DNA from: CAYXWM01 sp964468805
GTDB lineage: Bacteria; Bacillota; Clostridia; Lachnospirales; WRBF01
DNA: 64,000 nt
Assembly (NCBI GenBank): GCA_964468805.1
Contig: CAYXWM010000003.1
Coordinates: 36,476-100,475, forward strand
Direction of reading: 5' to 3'
How positions within the stretch are numbered: the stretch's first letter is position 1; each line of letters begins with the position of its first letter. The notes beneath the pieces were generated by a model. It did not search any database. It was given only the letters and a program-made list of their open reading frames with translations, and had not been told where the DNA came from. This document shows, in pieces, positions 15,522 through 24,018 of this stretch. The position numbers and the translations under genes were made by a program.

Positions 15522-16028
15522 TTAACCGGTGTATCTTTCGTAGTGAATTTTACTGTCGTTAAACTTGTTTTTTGCATTGGGAGTCTTTGCCGGATAACCG
15601 AAAGCAACTATTGCAAATACTTGCAAATTACTTTCCAAGTTAAAATAATCTGCAACAAATTTCATTCTATCTTCACCCGGTGCAACCCCCATCCAAACAC
15701 CGCCCAAGCCTATACTTACGGCTTCCAAGAGCATATTTTGCGTGGCGGCACTAAGGTCTTGTTGCCAATATTCCGGGCATACAGAACCGGTTGTGTTTGC
15801 CAAAACCACAATGCCAAGGGGAGCTGATTCCAGCAATTTGGCATAGGGGTTTACGTCCGAAAGATATTTCAAGCTGTCTTTGTTTTCTACAACAATAAAT
15901 TCCCAGGGCTGTTGGTTACAGGCTGAAGGAGCGGCCATGGCAGCTTTTAAAAGCATTTGAATCTTTTCTTTTTCTACCTTGTCCGGTTTAAACTCTCTCA
16001 CACTGGTGCGTTGAAATATTTCATTCAT
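15522..16028 (-). CDS. nitroreductase family FMN oxidoreductase
   Basis: 168 residues. The flavin-binding start IFQRTSVREFKPD, the middle AAMAAPSACNQQPWEFIVV, and the GLGGVWMGV and FAIVAFGYPA patterns are those of the short nitroreductase family, which uses FMN and NAD(P)H and works as a dimer. The physiological substrate is not known; family members reduce quinones, flavins or nitro compounds. SD AAGGGTGA. The next gene, a small ABM-type monooxygenase, lies upstream 90 bp away on the same strand and may be co-transcribed. Confidence 0.9.
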   Translation of the reverse strand: MNEIFQRTSVREFKPDKVEKEKIQMLLKAAMAAPSACNQQPWEFIVVENKDSLKYLSDVNPYAKLLESAPLGIVVLANTTGSVCPEYWQQDLSAATQNMLLEAVSIGLGGVWMGVAPGEDRMKFVADYFNLESNLQVFAIVAFGYPAKTPNAKNKFNDSKIHYERYTG

Positions 16029-16119
16029 AATATCACCCTTTTTTTTCTATAGGCGTTTAATTCTCCGCCCTGTTGAGGCAATACAAGTCTTTATAAACAA
16101 GTACTTCAGAACTATGTAA

Positions 16120-16404
16120 TTATAACTGTTTATAAAGATTTACTTCAGATGGTGCTTCGACCAGAGGTCCCAAAAGAGGAACTATTTCCTTGTAGTGCTT
16201 GGAGTTATTGTGCAACTCTATTGCTTTTTCATCGTCCCAAAGCTCGATAAAAGTAAGTATTCGAGGATTTTTAATATCTTGGTGAAGATTATATACTTGA
16301 CATCCTTCTTCTTTTTGGCTGCCTTCTATTAAGGGGGCCGCAACTTTTATAAATTCTTCCACACAGCCTTCTTTTACGATATTCTTTGCAATTATGGTTA
16401 TCAT
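16120..16404 (-). CDS. antibiotic biosynthesis monooxygenase (ABM) domain protein
   Basis: 94 residues, one ferredoxin-like ABM domain: ITIIAKNIVKEGCVEEF at the start, then CQVYNLHQDIKNPRILTFIE and a conserved His region ELHNNSKHY. Relatives such as YgiN are cofactor-free quinol monooxygenases; others degrade heme. It probably acts as a dimer in the cytoplasm. SD AAGGAGAT with good spacing. Located just upstream of the nitroreductase, which suggests a quinone or redox-stress pair, by inference. Confidence 0.85.
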   Translation of the reverse strand: MITIIAKNIVKEGCVEEFIKVAAPLIEGSQKEEGCQVYNLHQDIKNPRILTFIELWDDEKAIELHNNSKHYKEIVPLLGPLVEAPSEVNLYKQL

Positions 16405-16555
16405 AATACATCTCCTTTGTATAAAGAATATTAAACTTTGCTGTTACTTTGATAATATTAATAAAAACTCGGTGCATCTAAAAGTATAACACAATTTCCG
16501 GCAAAACTACAATCAAAATATCTAATCGTAAATTTTGCAGGACAACAGGAAATAA

Positions 16556-16580
16556 GGCTATACAAAGTAGTATAGCCTTA
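16556..16580. terminator. hairpin, possible terminator
   Basis: GGCTATAC-AAAGTA-GTATAGCC, followed on either strand only by short T stretches. Could end a minus-strand transcript from the region at 16590-16880. Confidence 0.4.
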
Positions 16581-16931
16581 TTGAGCGCTCCGGCGGCCGG
16601 CAAAGCAATATATGAACGGAGTATATCTCCGGGGTTTTAGCTTTATTATCAAAAGAACTTGCATCCAAACAAGCCAGGGTTTGACGACCGTCTTGATATA
16701 GTATATTCTTGGGGTCAAGCAGGGGTGACACTTTGTACAAATTTTTTAGTACGTGAGATTTAATCCTTAACCCACTCAAAAGCTTAGTTTTACTATTGAT
16801 AATAAAAATAAGTAATGTTATAATACCTTGAACAAAAAAAATCGTTATGTTTCCCATAGTTTTGAAGTGACTGTCAGACAAGAGTAAGGGAGAACATAAA
16901 CAGACTTCTTCGAAACTGCTTTACGGTATAA

Positions 16932-16961
16932 TACGCCGCTGTTTTTTTGCGGTGTTTTTTG
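16932..16961 (+). terminator. terminator-like hairpin upstream of the amino-acid ABC operon
   Basis: CGCCGC-TGTTTTTTT-GCGGTG followed by TTTTTT. A TATAAT (16926-16931) just before it has only a weak -35. Either it ends an unassigned plus-strand RNA, or it is an attenuator for the ABC operon. Confidence 0.5.
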
Positions 16962-17019
16962 GTCGGTATAATTAATTTCGAAAGATGTCTGATATAATTT
17001 TATCCCAAGGAGGACAATG

Positions 17020-17751
17020 ATGCGTAAGACCTTAATTTTATCAGTTTTGGCATTAAGCTTGCTTTTATCGGCTTGCTCTGCTGAGAAGAAAAAACTCGTA
17101 ATGGGAACCGAACCCGGGTTTGCCCCTTACGAATACCTTGACGGAAACGTGGTAGCCGGGGTAGACGTGGATATCGCAAACGAAATAGCAAAAGATCTGG
17201 GCATGGAACTGGACATTAAAACTATGGACTTTGACGGAGCCTTACTTGCAGTTCAACAAGGAAGCGTAGACTTTGTTGCCGCAGGCGTTTCTGTTTCCGA
17301 AGATCGTAAGGAAAACATGGATTTCAGCATTGAATACGCTATCTCCAAACAAATCATCGTTGTAAACGAGACAAATACCAACATTAACGGTCCCGAGGAT
17401 CTTAACGGCAAAAAAGTCGCTGTTCAACAAGGAACCGTAGCAGACTTAGAATTATCCGATGTAGAAGCGTATCAATGTGATGTAAAACGCTATACCCGTT
17501 ATGTACAAGCAGTTGAGGATTTAAAGAACAATAAAATCGACTGTATTGTAATGGATATTTTACCCGCCACAGAAATCGTAAAAGCTAACCCTTCTTTACT
17601 TATTCGTGAAAATGAAGTGTTAATTGATAAGTATGCAATTGCAGTTAAAAAAGGCAACCAAGAAATGGTTGACAAAATCAATAAAACTTTGAAACGTCTT
17701 ATCGACGAAGGCAAAATCGACGAATTTACAGTAAAACATACGTCCGGGTGA
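17020..17751 (+). CDS. polar amino-acid ABC transporter, substrate-binding lipoprotein
   Basis: 243 residues. A lipoprotein signal peptide with lipobox LLSAC (Cys ~19) anchors it to the outer face of the membrane. The mature part is a family 3 solute-binding protein: MGTEPGFAPYEY, GVDVDIANEIAKDLGMEL, DFVAAGVSVSEDRKENMDFS and KKVAVQQGTVADLEL. It captures a polar amino acid for the permease and ATPase that follow; the exact one is not known. Start: two ATGs at 17017 and 17020; AAGGAGG (17007-17013) is 3 and 6 nt away respectively, so the second is preferred. First gene of a three-gene operon. Confidence 0.93.
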   Translation: MRKTLILSVLALSLLLSACSAEKKKLVMGTEPGFAPYEYLDGNVVAGVDVDIANEIAKDLGMELDIKTMDFDGALLAVQQGSVDFVAAGVSVSEDRKENMDFSIEYAISKQIIVVNETNTNINGPEDLNGKKVAVQQGTVADLELSDVEAYQCDVKRYTRYVQAVEDLKNNKIDCIVMDILPATEIVKANPSLLIRENEVLIDKYAIAVKKGNQEMVDKINKTLKRLIDEGKIDEFTVKHTSG

Positions 17752-17755
17752 CAAT

Positions 17756-18469
17756 ATGATTGACGGTTTCTTTAATTTTTTTGCTCAACTTTGGAGTAAA
17801 TTTGATGCTGCTTTTTTTGTCAAAGACAGATATTGGGTTTACTTGGACGGTCTTCGTTATACCTTGGAAATATCTTTCTATGCCATAATTATCGGCGTGC
17901 TTATCGGTATTTTGGTAGCTGTTGGTAATTATATGGCTGATAATTCCAAGAAATTTCGTTGGCTAAGATACATTTTCGGGTGCTACGTACAGGTTGTGCG
18001 TGGCACTCCCGTAGTTTTACAGCTACTTATTATTTATAACTTTATTTTTGCCGGTCTTGCCGAGCCGGTTTGGGCGGCTGTGCTTGCCTTCGGTCTTAAT
18101 TCCGGTGCCTATGTGTCGGAAATTATCCGCGGCGGAATTAACTCCATTGACAAAGGTCAAATGGAAGCAGGACGCTCTTTGGGTTTCGGACCTTGGCAGA
18201 CAATGAAACTTATTATTCTACCCCAAGCCATTAAAAACATTATTCCGGCCTTGGGAAACGAATTTGTTGTTCTTATTAAGGAAACATCCATAGCAGGTAT
18301 AATCGCCGTAACGGATATTACAAAGGCAGCTCAATACATCGGTAACAGTACATATGATATTTTGACGCCTTTATGCATAACCGCTGTGGCATATTTGATT
18401 TTGGTACTGGCCTTATCCCGGTTGATAGCCTACGTAGAAAGGAGATTGTCTCAAGGTGATAGAAGTTAA
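17756..18469 (+). CDS. polar amino-acid ABC transporter permease
   Basis: 237 residues, HisM/GlnP type. Five or so membrane segments and the EAA loop [28 protein letters not shown] region near residues 140-165, which contacts the ATPase. Conserved upstream parts are [15 protein letters not shown] and [14 protein letters not shown]. The protein would form a homodimer that moves the amino acid delivered by the lipoprotein. It starts 4 bp after the preceding stop and overlaps the next gene by 14 bp, so all three are translationally coupled. Confidence 0.95.
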   Translation: MIDGFFNFFAQLWSKFDAAFFVKDRYWVYLDGLRYTLEISFYAIIIGVLIGILVAVGNYMADNSKKFRWLRYIFGCYVQVVRGTPVVLQLLIIYNFIFAGLAEPVWAAVLAFGLNSGAYVSEIIRGGINSIDKGQMEAGRSLGFGPWQTMKLIILPQAIKNIIPALGNEFVVLIKETSIAGIIAVTDITKAAQYIGNSTYDILTPLCITAVAYLILVLALSRLIAYVERRLSQGDRS

Positions 18470-19178
18470 GAATTTAGTAAAATCGTTTGGAGACAATACG
18501 GTCCTCTGCGGTATTAACGAACGTATCAAACCGGGCGAAAAGGTAGTAATAATCGGTCCTTCCGGTTCCGGAAAATCTACTTTTTTGCGTTGCCTCAACC
18601 TTTTGGAAGAGCCGACAAGCGGTCAAATCATTTTTGAAGGCGTGGATATTACCGATCCCAAAAGTGATATTAATAAAATGCGTCAAAAATTGGGGATGGT
18701 GTTTCAGCAATTTAACCTATTTCCACATCTGACAGTTTTGCGAAACATCACCATAGCTCCAACCGTACTCAATATTATGACTGCAAAAGAAGCTAACCAA
18801 AAAGCCTATGAACTTCTGGAACGTATAGGTCTGGCAGACAAAGCCGAGTCCTACCCCAACCAACTTTCCGGCGGTCAAAAACAACGTATAGCCATAGTAC
18901 GTGCTTTGGCTATGAACCCTGATGTTATGCTTTTTGACGAACCAACTTCCGCCCTAGACCCGGAAATGGTAGGCGAAGTTTTGGAACTCATGCGTAATTT
19001 GGCCGAGGACGGCATGACCATGGTGGTAGTAACCCACGAAATGGGCTTTGCCCGTGAAGTAGGAACTCGTGTTCTTTTTATGGACAAGGGTCAAATTCTC
19101 GAACAAAATGAACCCAAAACCTTTTTCTCAGAGCCAAAAAACAAGAGATTACAGGAATTTTTGGCAAAGGTTCTTTGA
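18456..19178 (+). CDS. polar amino-acid ABC transporter ATP-binding protein
   Basis: 240 residues, GlnQ/HisP type. Walker A is [13 protein letters not shown] near 33-45, the Q-loop is [12 protein letters not shown], the signature LSGGQKQR, Walker [15 protein letters not shown], and the H-loop [12 protein letters not shown] start at 18456 inside the end of the permease gene; AAGGAG lies ~13 nt upstream, which is long but acceptable for a coupled start. Completes the importer. Two consecutive hairpins follow. Confidence 0.95.
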   Translation: MIEVKNLVKSFGDNTVLCGINERIKPGEKVVIIGPSGSGKSTFLRCLNLLEEPTSGQIIFEGVDITDPKSDINKMRQKLGMVFQQFNLFPHLTVLRNITIAPTVLNIMTAKEANQKAYELLERIGLADKAESYPNQLSGGQKQRIAIVRALAMNPDVMLFDEPTSALDPEMVGEVLELMRNLAEDGMTMVVVTHEMGFAREVGTRVLFMDKGQILEQNEPKTFFSEPKNKRLQEFLAKVL

Positions 19179-19199
19179 GAGTAATAACATATTTAAACA

Positions 19200-19245
19200 T
19201 ACAAAAACCTCCTTTTGTCTCAGACAATTAAGGAGGTTTTTGTAT
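19200..19245 (+). terminator. terminator of amino-acid ABC operon
   Basis: Fourteen-base-pair stem ACAAAAACCTCCTT / AAGGAGGTTTTTGT around TTGTCTCAGACAATT. The right arm ends in GTTTTTGT. Confidence 0.88.
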
Positions 19246-19308
19246 GTACAGGGAATCAACTTCAACAAGAATATATTATTTTATATTCGGCTTTTTTGGA
19301 TAGAGTGA

Positions 19309-19366
19309 GTTTGAGGGAGAAAGCTTTTTCGTCTTATAAAAAAAGTTTTCTCCCTCAAGGTTTTAA
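19309..19366. terminator. family C long hairpin terminator, copy 1
   Basis: TTGAGGGAGAAAGCTTTTT pairs with AAAAAGTTTTCTCCCTCAA, followed by GGTTTT. It lies between the convergent ABC operon and copA. The same type occurs at 36961, 41481 and 59289. Confidence 0.8.
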
Positions 19367-19376
19367 TTATTTGAAA

Positions 19377-21839
19377 TTATTTGTACGCCTTAAATCGTTT
19401 TAATCTCAAGGCATTGGACAGAACAGATACAGACGATAATGACATAGCTGCGGCGGCGAAAACGGGATTAAGCAAAGGACCGCCAAACAGGTAAAGTATA
19501 CCTGCTGCTACCGGAATACCTGCAACATTGTAGGCAAAAGCCCAGAACAGGTTCTGCTTGATGTTTTTAATAGTGCTTTTTGAAAGGCGGATTGCTGTGG
19601 GTACGTCCATTAGGTCACTGTGCATAAGTACTATATCTGCACTTTCCATTGCTACGTCGGTGCCGCTACCTATGGCTATACCTATATCCGCCTGTGCCAA
19701 AGCAGGGGCATCATTTATACCGTCGCCAACCATGGCAACTTTTTTACCCTCTGATTGCAGCTTTTTGACTTCATTGGATTTATCCCCGGGCAAAACCTCG
19801 GAAAGCACCCTTGTAATACCTACTTGTTTGGCGATAGCTTCAGCAGTACGCTTGTTATCGCCTGTAATCATGGCAACTTCAATGCCCATTTCTGTAAGTT
19901 TTTTTATAGCCTTTGCACTGCTTGCCTTAACAACGTCTGCAACGGCTATAATACCGCAAAGTTGCTTATCTATAGCAATGTACATAGGCGTTTTGCCTTC
20001 ACCTGCCAGGCGGTGTGATTCGTTTTCCATGCTTTCTGTTGCAATGTTCAGTTCGTTCATTAATTTAAAGTTACCCGCCAGAATTTCCGAGCCGTTTACG
20101 GTGACCTTGATTCCTCTGCCGGTAATTGCCTCGAAATCCGTTACGGGAAGAAGGCTTAGATTCTCTGTTTCAGCACCCTTGACTATAGCTTCGCCCAGAG
20201 GATGTTCGCTTCCTTTTTCAGCAGAAGCGGCAAGTTGAAGAAGTTTATTCTTGTCAAATCCGTTTACGGTAATTACATCGGTTACTTGGGGTTTCCCCTC
20301 TGTAATTGTTCCTGTCTTATCGAATACTATAGTTTTAATTTTATGAGTAGTTTCAAGGGCTTCGCCGCCCTTAATAAGTATACCGTTTTCAGCACCCTTA
20401 CCGGTTCCAACCATTATTGCAGTTGGTGTGGCCAGACCCAAGGCACAAGGACAAGCAATTACCAAAATTGCTATAAATACAGTAAGAGAAAAAACCAAGG
20501 ATTGACCGCTAATCATCCAACCGGCAAATGCAATAACCGCTATCACAAACACTATAGGGACAAAGTAGCCGGAAACAATATCAGCCATTTGAGCAATAGG
20601 TGCCTTTGAGCTTTGAGCATCCTCAACAAGCTTAATAATTTGTGCAAGTGCCGTATCGCTTCCTACCTTGGTTGCTTTGAACTTAATTAAGCCGTTTTTA
20701 TTGATGCTTGCCGCATAAACCTTATCTCCCGGCTTTTTATCGACCGGCATACTTTCGCCGGTTAACATAGCCTCGTCAATTGCTGTTGTTCCTTCTACCA
20801 CTACTCCGTCAACAGGAATTTTTGAGCCGGGCTTAACAAGAATTATATCGTCTACCATAACATCTTCAATCAGTGTTTCGATTTCTGTGTTATTTTTAAT
20901 TACAATGGCTGTTTTGGGTGCCAAACCCATGAGTTTTTTAATAGCCTCGCTAGTTTTACCCTTAGAAACCGCTTCAAGAGATTTTCCCAACAGGATAAGC
21001 GTAATAATTACCCCTGCTGTTTCAAAGTATAAACCCTCAACGGAATGCATATCTCCGTTCCATATTTTATAGGTGGAAAATAGGCTGTAAATAACCGCGG
21101 CTGATGTACCTATTGCTATTAAGCTGTCCATATTGGGAGATCGAAGCCAAAGCGCACGAAAGCCCACCGTATAAAATCGAAAACCTGCAATTAAAATGGG
21201 AATAGTCAAGAAAATTTGAACCAAAGCAAAGTTAAGAGGGTTAGCCATAGGCTCTATAATCATTGGTACAGGTGCATTAAACCAAGGTAACATGGGTCCC
21301 ATTGCAATATATAAAAGGGGTAAGGTGAAAATTACAGCAACGGTAAATTTTCTCCAAAGGGTTTTAATTTCTTTTTCTTTGCGAATTTTATCTTCGTCTA
21401 CAGTTGATTTGTGAGCAATTTCCGAAGATTTGAACCCGGCTTTTTCAACAGCCTGCCTTACGGCGGACATACTTATCTTTTGTTGGTCTATTTCGCAGGT
21501 TAACCTCTCTGTTGCAAAATTAACGGTTACTGACTGAACCCCGTCAATTTTTCCTACTACCTTTTCTATTCTTTTTGCACAAGCGGCACAGGTCATGTCC
21601 ATAATTTTCAGGGTGTTTGAGCTTTTAGTCCCGTGAATTTCAGCCTTAAATCCCGCTTTTTCTACGCTTTTTATAATGGCTTCAACTGATATAAGACTTT
21701 CATTTGCTTCCACAGCCATTTTTTCGGTGGTTAAATTAACCGAAACGGAATTTACCCCGTCGATTTTTTTGACCACCCTTTCAATTCTTGATGCACATGC
21801 GGCACAGGTCATACCGCTTATTTTAAATGTCTCTTTCAT
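19377..21839 (-). CDS. copA: copper-exporting P1B-type ATPase
   Basis: 820 residues. Two N-terminal heavy-metal-binding domains, GMTCAACAS (~9-17) and MTCAACAK (~81-88). The transmembrane metal site is CPC at ~462, in ACPCALGLATPTA. The phosphorylation site DKTGT is at ~506, followed by the HP locus GSEHPLGEAI and the hinge VGDGINDAPAL at ~706. These are the CopA features for Cu(I) export across the cytoplasmic membrane, driven by ATP. It is the last gene of a copper operon with the cupredoxin protein 33 bp upstream and the TauE fusion before that. GGAGG lies ~11 nt before the ATG. No CsoR or CopY is nearby; regulation may come from the two-component system at 24-26 kb. Confidence 0.95.
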   Translation of the reverse strand: MKETFKISGMTCAACASRIERVVKKIDGVNSVSVNLTTEKMAVEANESLISVEAIIKSVEKAGFKAEIHGTKSSNTLKIMDMTCAACAKRIEKVVGKIDGVQSVTVNFATERLTCEIDQQKISMSAVRQAVEKAGFKSSEIAHKSTVDEDKIRKEKEIKTLWRKFTVAVIFTLPLLYIAMGPMLPWFNAPVPMIIEPMANPLNFALVQIFLTIPILIAGFRFYTVGFRALWLRSPNMDSLIAIGTSAAVIYSLFSTYKIWNGDMHSVEGLYFETAGVIITLILLGKSLEAVSKGKTSEAIKKLMGLAPKTAIVIKNNTEIETLIEDVMVDDIILVKPGSKIPVDGVVVEGTTAIDEAMLTGESMPVDKKPGDKVYAASINKNGLIKFKATKVGSDTALAQIIKLVEDAQSSKAPIAQMADIVSGYFVPIVFVIAVIAFAGWMISGQSLVFSLTVFIAILVIACPCALGLATPTAIMVGTGKGAENGILIKGGEALETTHKIKTIVFDKTGTITEGKPQVTDVITVNGFDKNKLLQLAASAEKGSEHPLGEAIVKGAETENLSLLPVTDFEAITGRGIKVTVNGSEILAGNFKLMNELNIATESMENESHRLAGEGKTPMYIAIDKQLCGIIAVADVVKASSAKAIKKLTEMGIEVAMITGDNKRTAEAIAKQVGITRVLSEVLPGDKSNEVKKLQSEGKKVAMVGDGINDAPALAQADIGIAIGSGTDVAMESADIVLMHSDLMDVPTAIRLSKSTIKNIKQNLFWAFAYNVAGIPVAAGILYLFGGPLLNPVFAAAAMSLSSVSVLSNALRLKRFKAYK

Positions 21840-21872
21840 AATGTATGTAGCCTCCGTTACTTACGATAAATA

Positions 21873-22448
21873 TTAAAATCCGCCTCCGCAACAACCGCCC
21901 AATCGGGGAAGTTCTGCTATTTGTTTCCGAATTTCAGCCTCATCATAGTTATTAATATCATCAACAACCGCAACAGTTGAATTTACCATACCCATCCAAC
22001 AGCTGTATTGTATTACTCCCGTTTCGGTAGGCGTAAATTCTATAACGTTTTCACCTATATTTAAGGGTTGAGAAATTGCAAAATCCGGAATAATAATTTC
22101 GTTATTACAAGAATTTAGACTTTCAGCATCAGCAACAATCGTCCATTTAACGGAAATATCCTTTTGAACGATTAATGCAGGGTATCTGTAAGATTCAAGC
22201 TCTGTAGCGATTTCTTGAACATCCTCGTTGACTTTTGCTGTTTTAAATGACTTTGTTGAAGAAGGATTCTCCACTTTTGACCAATCGAAAGTATTATTGC
22301 GTTCCCTTAAAGTGTCGGGGCGTGAAGTATTTGTTTTGGGACGGTTGTTTCCGCCAAAACCAAGTTCATTTGAACCCATTACTGTAACTGCGGCAAAAAA
22401 AGCTATAGCCAAAACAGATATACTGATAATAATGCCTTTCTTTTTCAT
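21873..22448 (-). CDS. secreted or anchored cupredoxin-like metal-binding protein
   Basis: 191 residues. An N-terminal hydrophobic segment (~5-24) acts as signal or anchor. It is followed by a polar linker, then a cupredoxin-like domain at ~80-165 with SCNNEIIIPDF, EFTPTETGVIQYSCWMGM. The C-terminus is GGCCGGGF, a likely metal-binding tail. The domain repeats the C-terminal domain of the preceding gene's product: the FTPTETG-I-YSCWM-M stretch is shared. Probably binds copper outside the membrane between the TauE-type protein and CopA. It lies in the middle of the operon, with gaps of 30 and 33 bp. Ligand assignments are inferred, because the classic Cys-His-Met loop is not complete. Confidence 0.75.
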   Translation of the reverse strand: MKKKGIIISISVLAIAFFAAVTVMGSNELGFGGNNRPKTNTSRPDTLRERNNTFDWSKVENPSSTKSFKTAKVNEDVQEIATELESYRYPALIVQKDISVKWTIVADAESLNSCNNEIIIPDFAISQPLNIGENVIEFTPTETGVIQYSCWMGMVNSTVAVVDDINNYDEAEIRKQIAELPRLGGCCGGGF

Positions 22449-22478
22449 TGCTTTACCTCTTTCCGTTTTTAAATATTT

Positions 22479-23801
22479 TTATTCCACGACGGTTATACTG
22501 CTTCTGATCATATTCATCCAACAGCTATAGGGAATGATCCCTGTTTCTGTTGGAGTAAATTCAACTATGTTATCTCCGGCTTGGAGCGGCTGATGGATCC
22601 TGTATGCCGGAATTATAATTGCATTGTTACAGCCGTTTAAGTTTTTTTCTTCAGCGTGTAAATTAAATAATACCGGAATGTCTTTTTTCACCGTTATAGG
22701 GGCGTAGCCTCTCCGAGAAACTTCTATATTCACGACTTGGTATCCGTCTACTATTACCGGTTCAAAATCGCTTGTATCAGCGGTTTCTATACCGATAGCC
22801 GCAAAACCCGACATACTAAGCCCGGTATTAAACATACCCAAGCCCAGTATTACTACAAGCACAGCACTGACAGACATTAACTTTCCGGCGAATTTTTTTG
22901 ATAAAAATGAGCTGACTGCCCCAAATCCAAACATTAAGGGCGTTGTTCCAAGGCTAAATAAAAACATGGATATTGCACCTTGTACGGGGTTTCCCGTGGA
23001 AAGAGCGTACAATTGCATTGCTTGCAAAGGTCCGCAGGGCATAAGACCGTTCAACAGACCTACATACAGAGGGCCGGTAGTTTTTTCGCCTATTTTACTT
23101 GTCAAAAACTTGGGAAGTTTTAAATTAAATCTCCGGAGCCAAGGGAATATATTAAGCATATTTAAGCCCATTATTATCATAAAAACACCGGCAAATAAAG
23201 CAACCGCTCCACGCATAACACCGCTAAAACTGATAACTGAGCCTAAAGCACCTACAATACCGCCGACTACGGTATAAGAAATAACACGCCCCAGGTTATA
23301 TAAAAAACTCGGACGTAATTTGTCCGTCTTGTTTTCGCCGCTTGCTCCCACGCATTGAGAAAGGTTAATACCGCCACACATTCCGATACAATGTACCGAG
23401 GTTAAAAGACCGATAACAAACAAAGCGGCATAACCCATACCGGCTTTAGCTTCGGGGAAATAATTAAAAAATTCAAATCCTCCAAAACGATTCATAAGCA
23501 TAGAAACTCCCAAAATAATGATTGCCGTAACGGCAAGTCGAGAGTAATTTACAGGCTCTGTCTTGTTTATGCTTTCCTTATTTTCTTTTACCTCATAATT
23601 AAGCGATGAGATGGTTTGTTTAATTTTTGAAAGGCTGACTTTCCTTTTATCAAAACTGACAGTGACTTTACCGGTCCCGTAACTTGACTTAACATTTTTT
23701 ACGCCGTCTACAGCTTTTAACTTTTTCTCTATCCTTGCTTCACAGCCGCTGCATGTCATGCCGCTTACCGCCAATTCCTCTGTAACAAAATATTCCGCCA
23801 T
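22479..23801 (-). CDS. HMA - TauE/SafE-type membrane - cupredoxin fusion protein
   Basis: 440 residues in three parts. An N-terminal heavy-metal-associated domain has GMTCSGCEAR (~15-24). A six-TM region resembles TauE/SafE, UreH and DsbD families, with a conserved Cys pair in HCIGMCGG and a second Cys in NGLMPCGPLQ. A C-terminal cupredoxin-like domain (~350-440) has GCNNAIIIPAY and EFTPTETGIIPYSCWMNM. This architecture is known from clostridial copper loci. A copper-trafficking role fits the neighbours; the transported species is unknown. Start: GGAGGTG is ~5 nt from the ATG at 23801; the longer TTG at 23816 overlaps it. First gene of the copper operon. Confidence 0.82.
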   Translation of the reverse strand: MAEYFVTEELAVSGMTCSGCEARIEKKLKAVDGVKNVKSSYGTGKVTVSFDKRKVSLSKIKQTISSLNYEVKENKESINKTEPVNYSRLAVTAIIILGVSMLMNRFGGFEFFNYFPEAKAGMGYAALFVIGLLTSVHCIGMCGGINLSQCVGASGENKTDKLRPSFLYNLGRVISYTVVGGIVGALGSVISFSGVMRGAVALFAGVFMIIMGLNMLNIFPWLRRFNLKLPKFLTSKIGEKTTGPLYVGLLNGLMPCGPLQAMQLYALSTGNPVQGAISMFLFSLGTTPLMFGFGAVSSFLSKKFAGKLMSVSAVLVVILGLGMFNTGLSMSGFAAIGIETADTSDFEPVIVDGYQVVNIEVSRRGYAPITVKKDIPVLFNLHAEEKNLNGCNNAIIIPAYRIHQPLQAGDNIVEFTPTETGIIPYSCWMNMIRSSITVVE

Positions 23802-23921
23802 TTTGCACCTCCGCAAACTCTTTAGCTTTCCTATTCTCGGTTTATTTATTATAAAATAAAATATAAATGTGTAGATTATATGGAGATGTTATTAAAACGC
23901 CGAGAATTTTACTCATCAGAA

Positions 23922-23977
23922 AAAATACCCTACGCAAAACGATTAATAAACCGCTGTCAGCGTAGGGTATTTTTTTA
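23922..23977. terminator. bidirectional terminator
   Basis: AATACCCTACGC and GCGTAGGGTATT separated by ~26 nt, T-rich on both outer sides. It separates the two-component genes from the copper operon. Confidence 0.8.
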
Positions 23978-24018
23978 TTTACTGAAATTAAGTAATCCAT
24001 TATATACGAAATAATTCT

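Larger units (their letters stand above)
16405..17019. other. unassigned structured intergenic region (possible ncRNA or decayed gene)
   Basis: 615 bp. The part at 16590-16730 is visibly richer in G and C than the flanking spacers and contains several small hairpins: CGGAG-TATAT-CTCCG near 16617, CTTGCATCCAAACAAG near 16658, GTACAAATTTTTTAGTAC at 16735. A perfect GGCTATAC...GTATAGCC hairpin is at 16556-16577. A second T-rich hairpin lies at 16932-16961. A 107-codon minus-strand frame (16558-16881) has no SD and no recognisable domain, so I do not call it a gene. The region does not match a riboswitch class that I can recognise. Confidence 0.4.

Noticed and set aside
16558..16881. 107-codon minus-strand open frame
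   Set aside because: No SD, no recognisable domain, and it crosses several hairpins. Kept only as part of an unassigned region.
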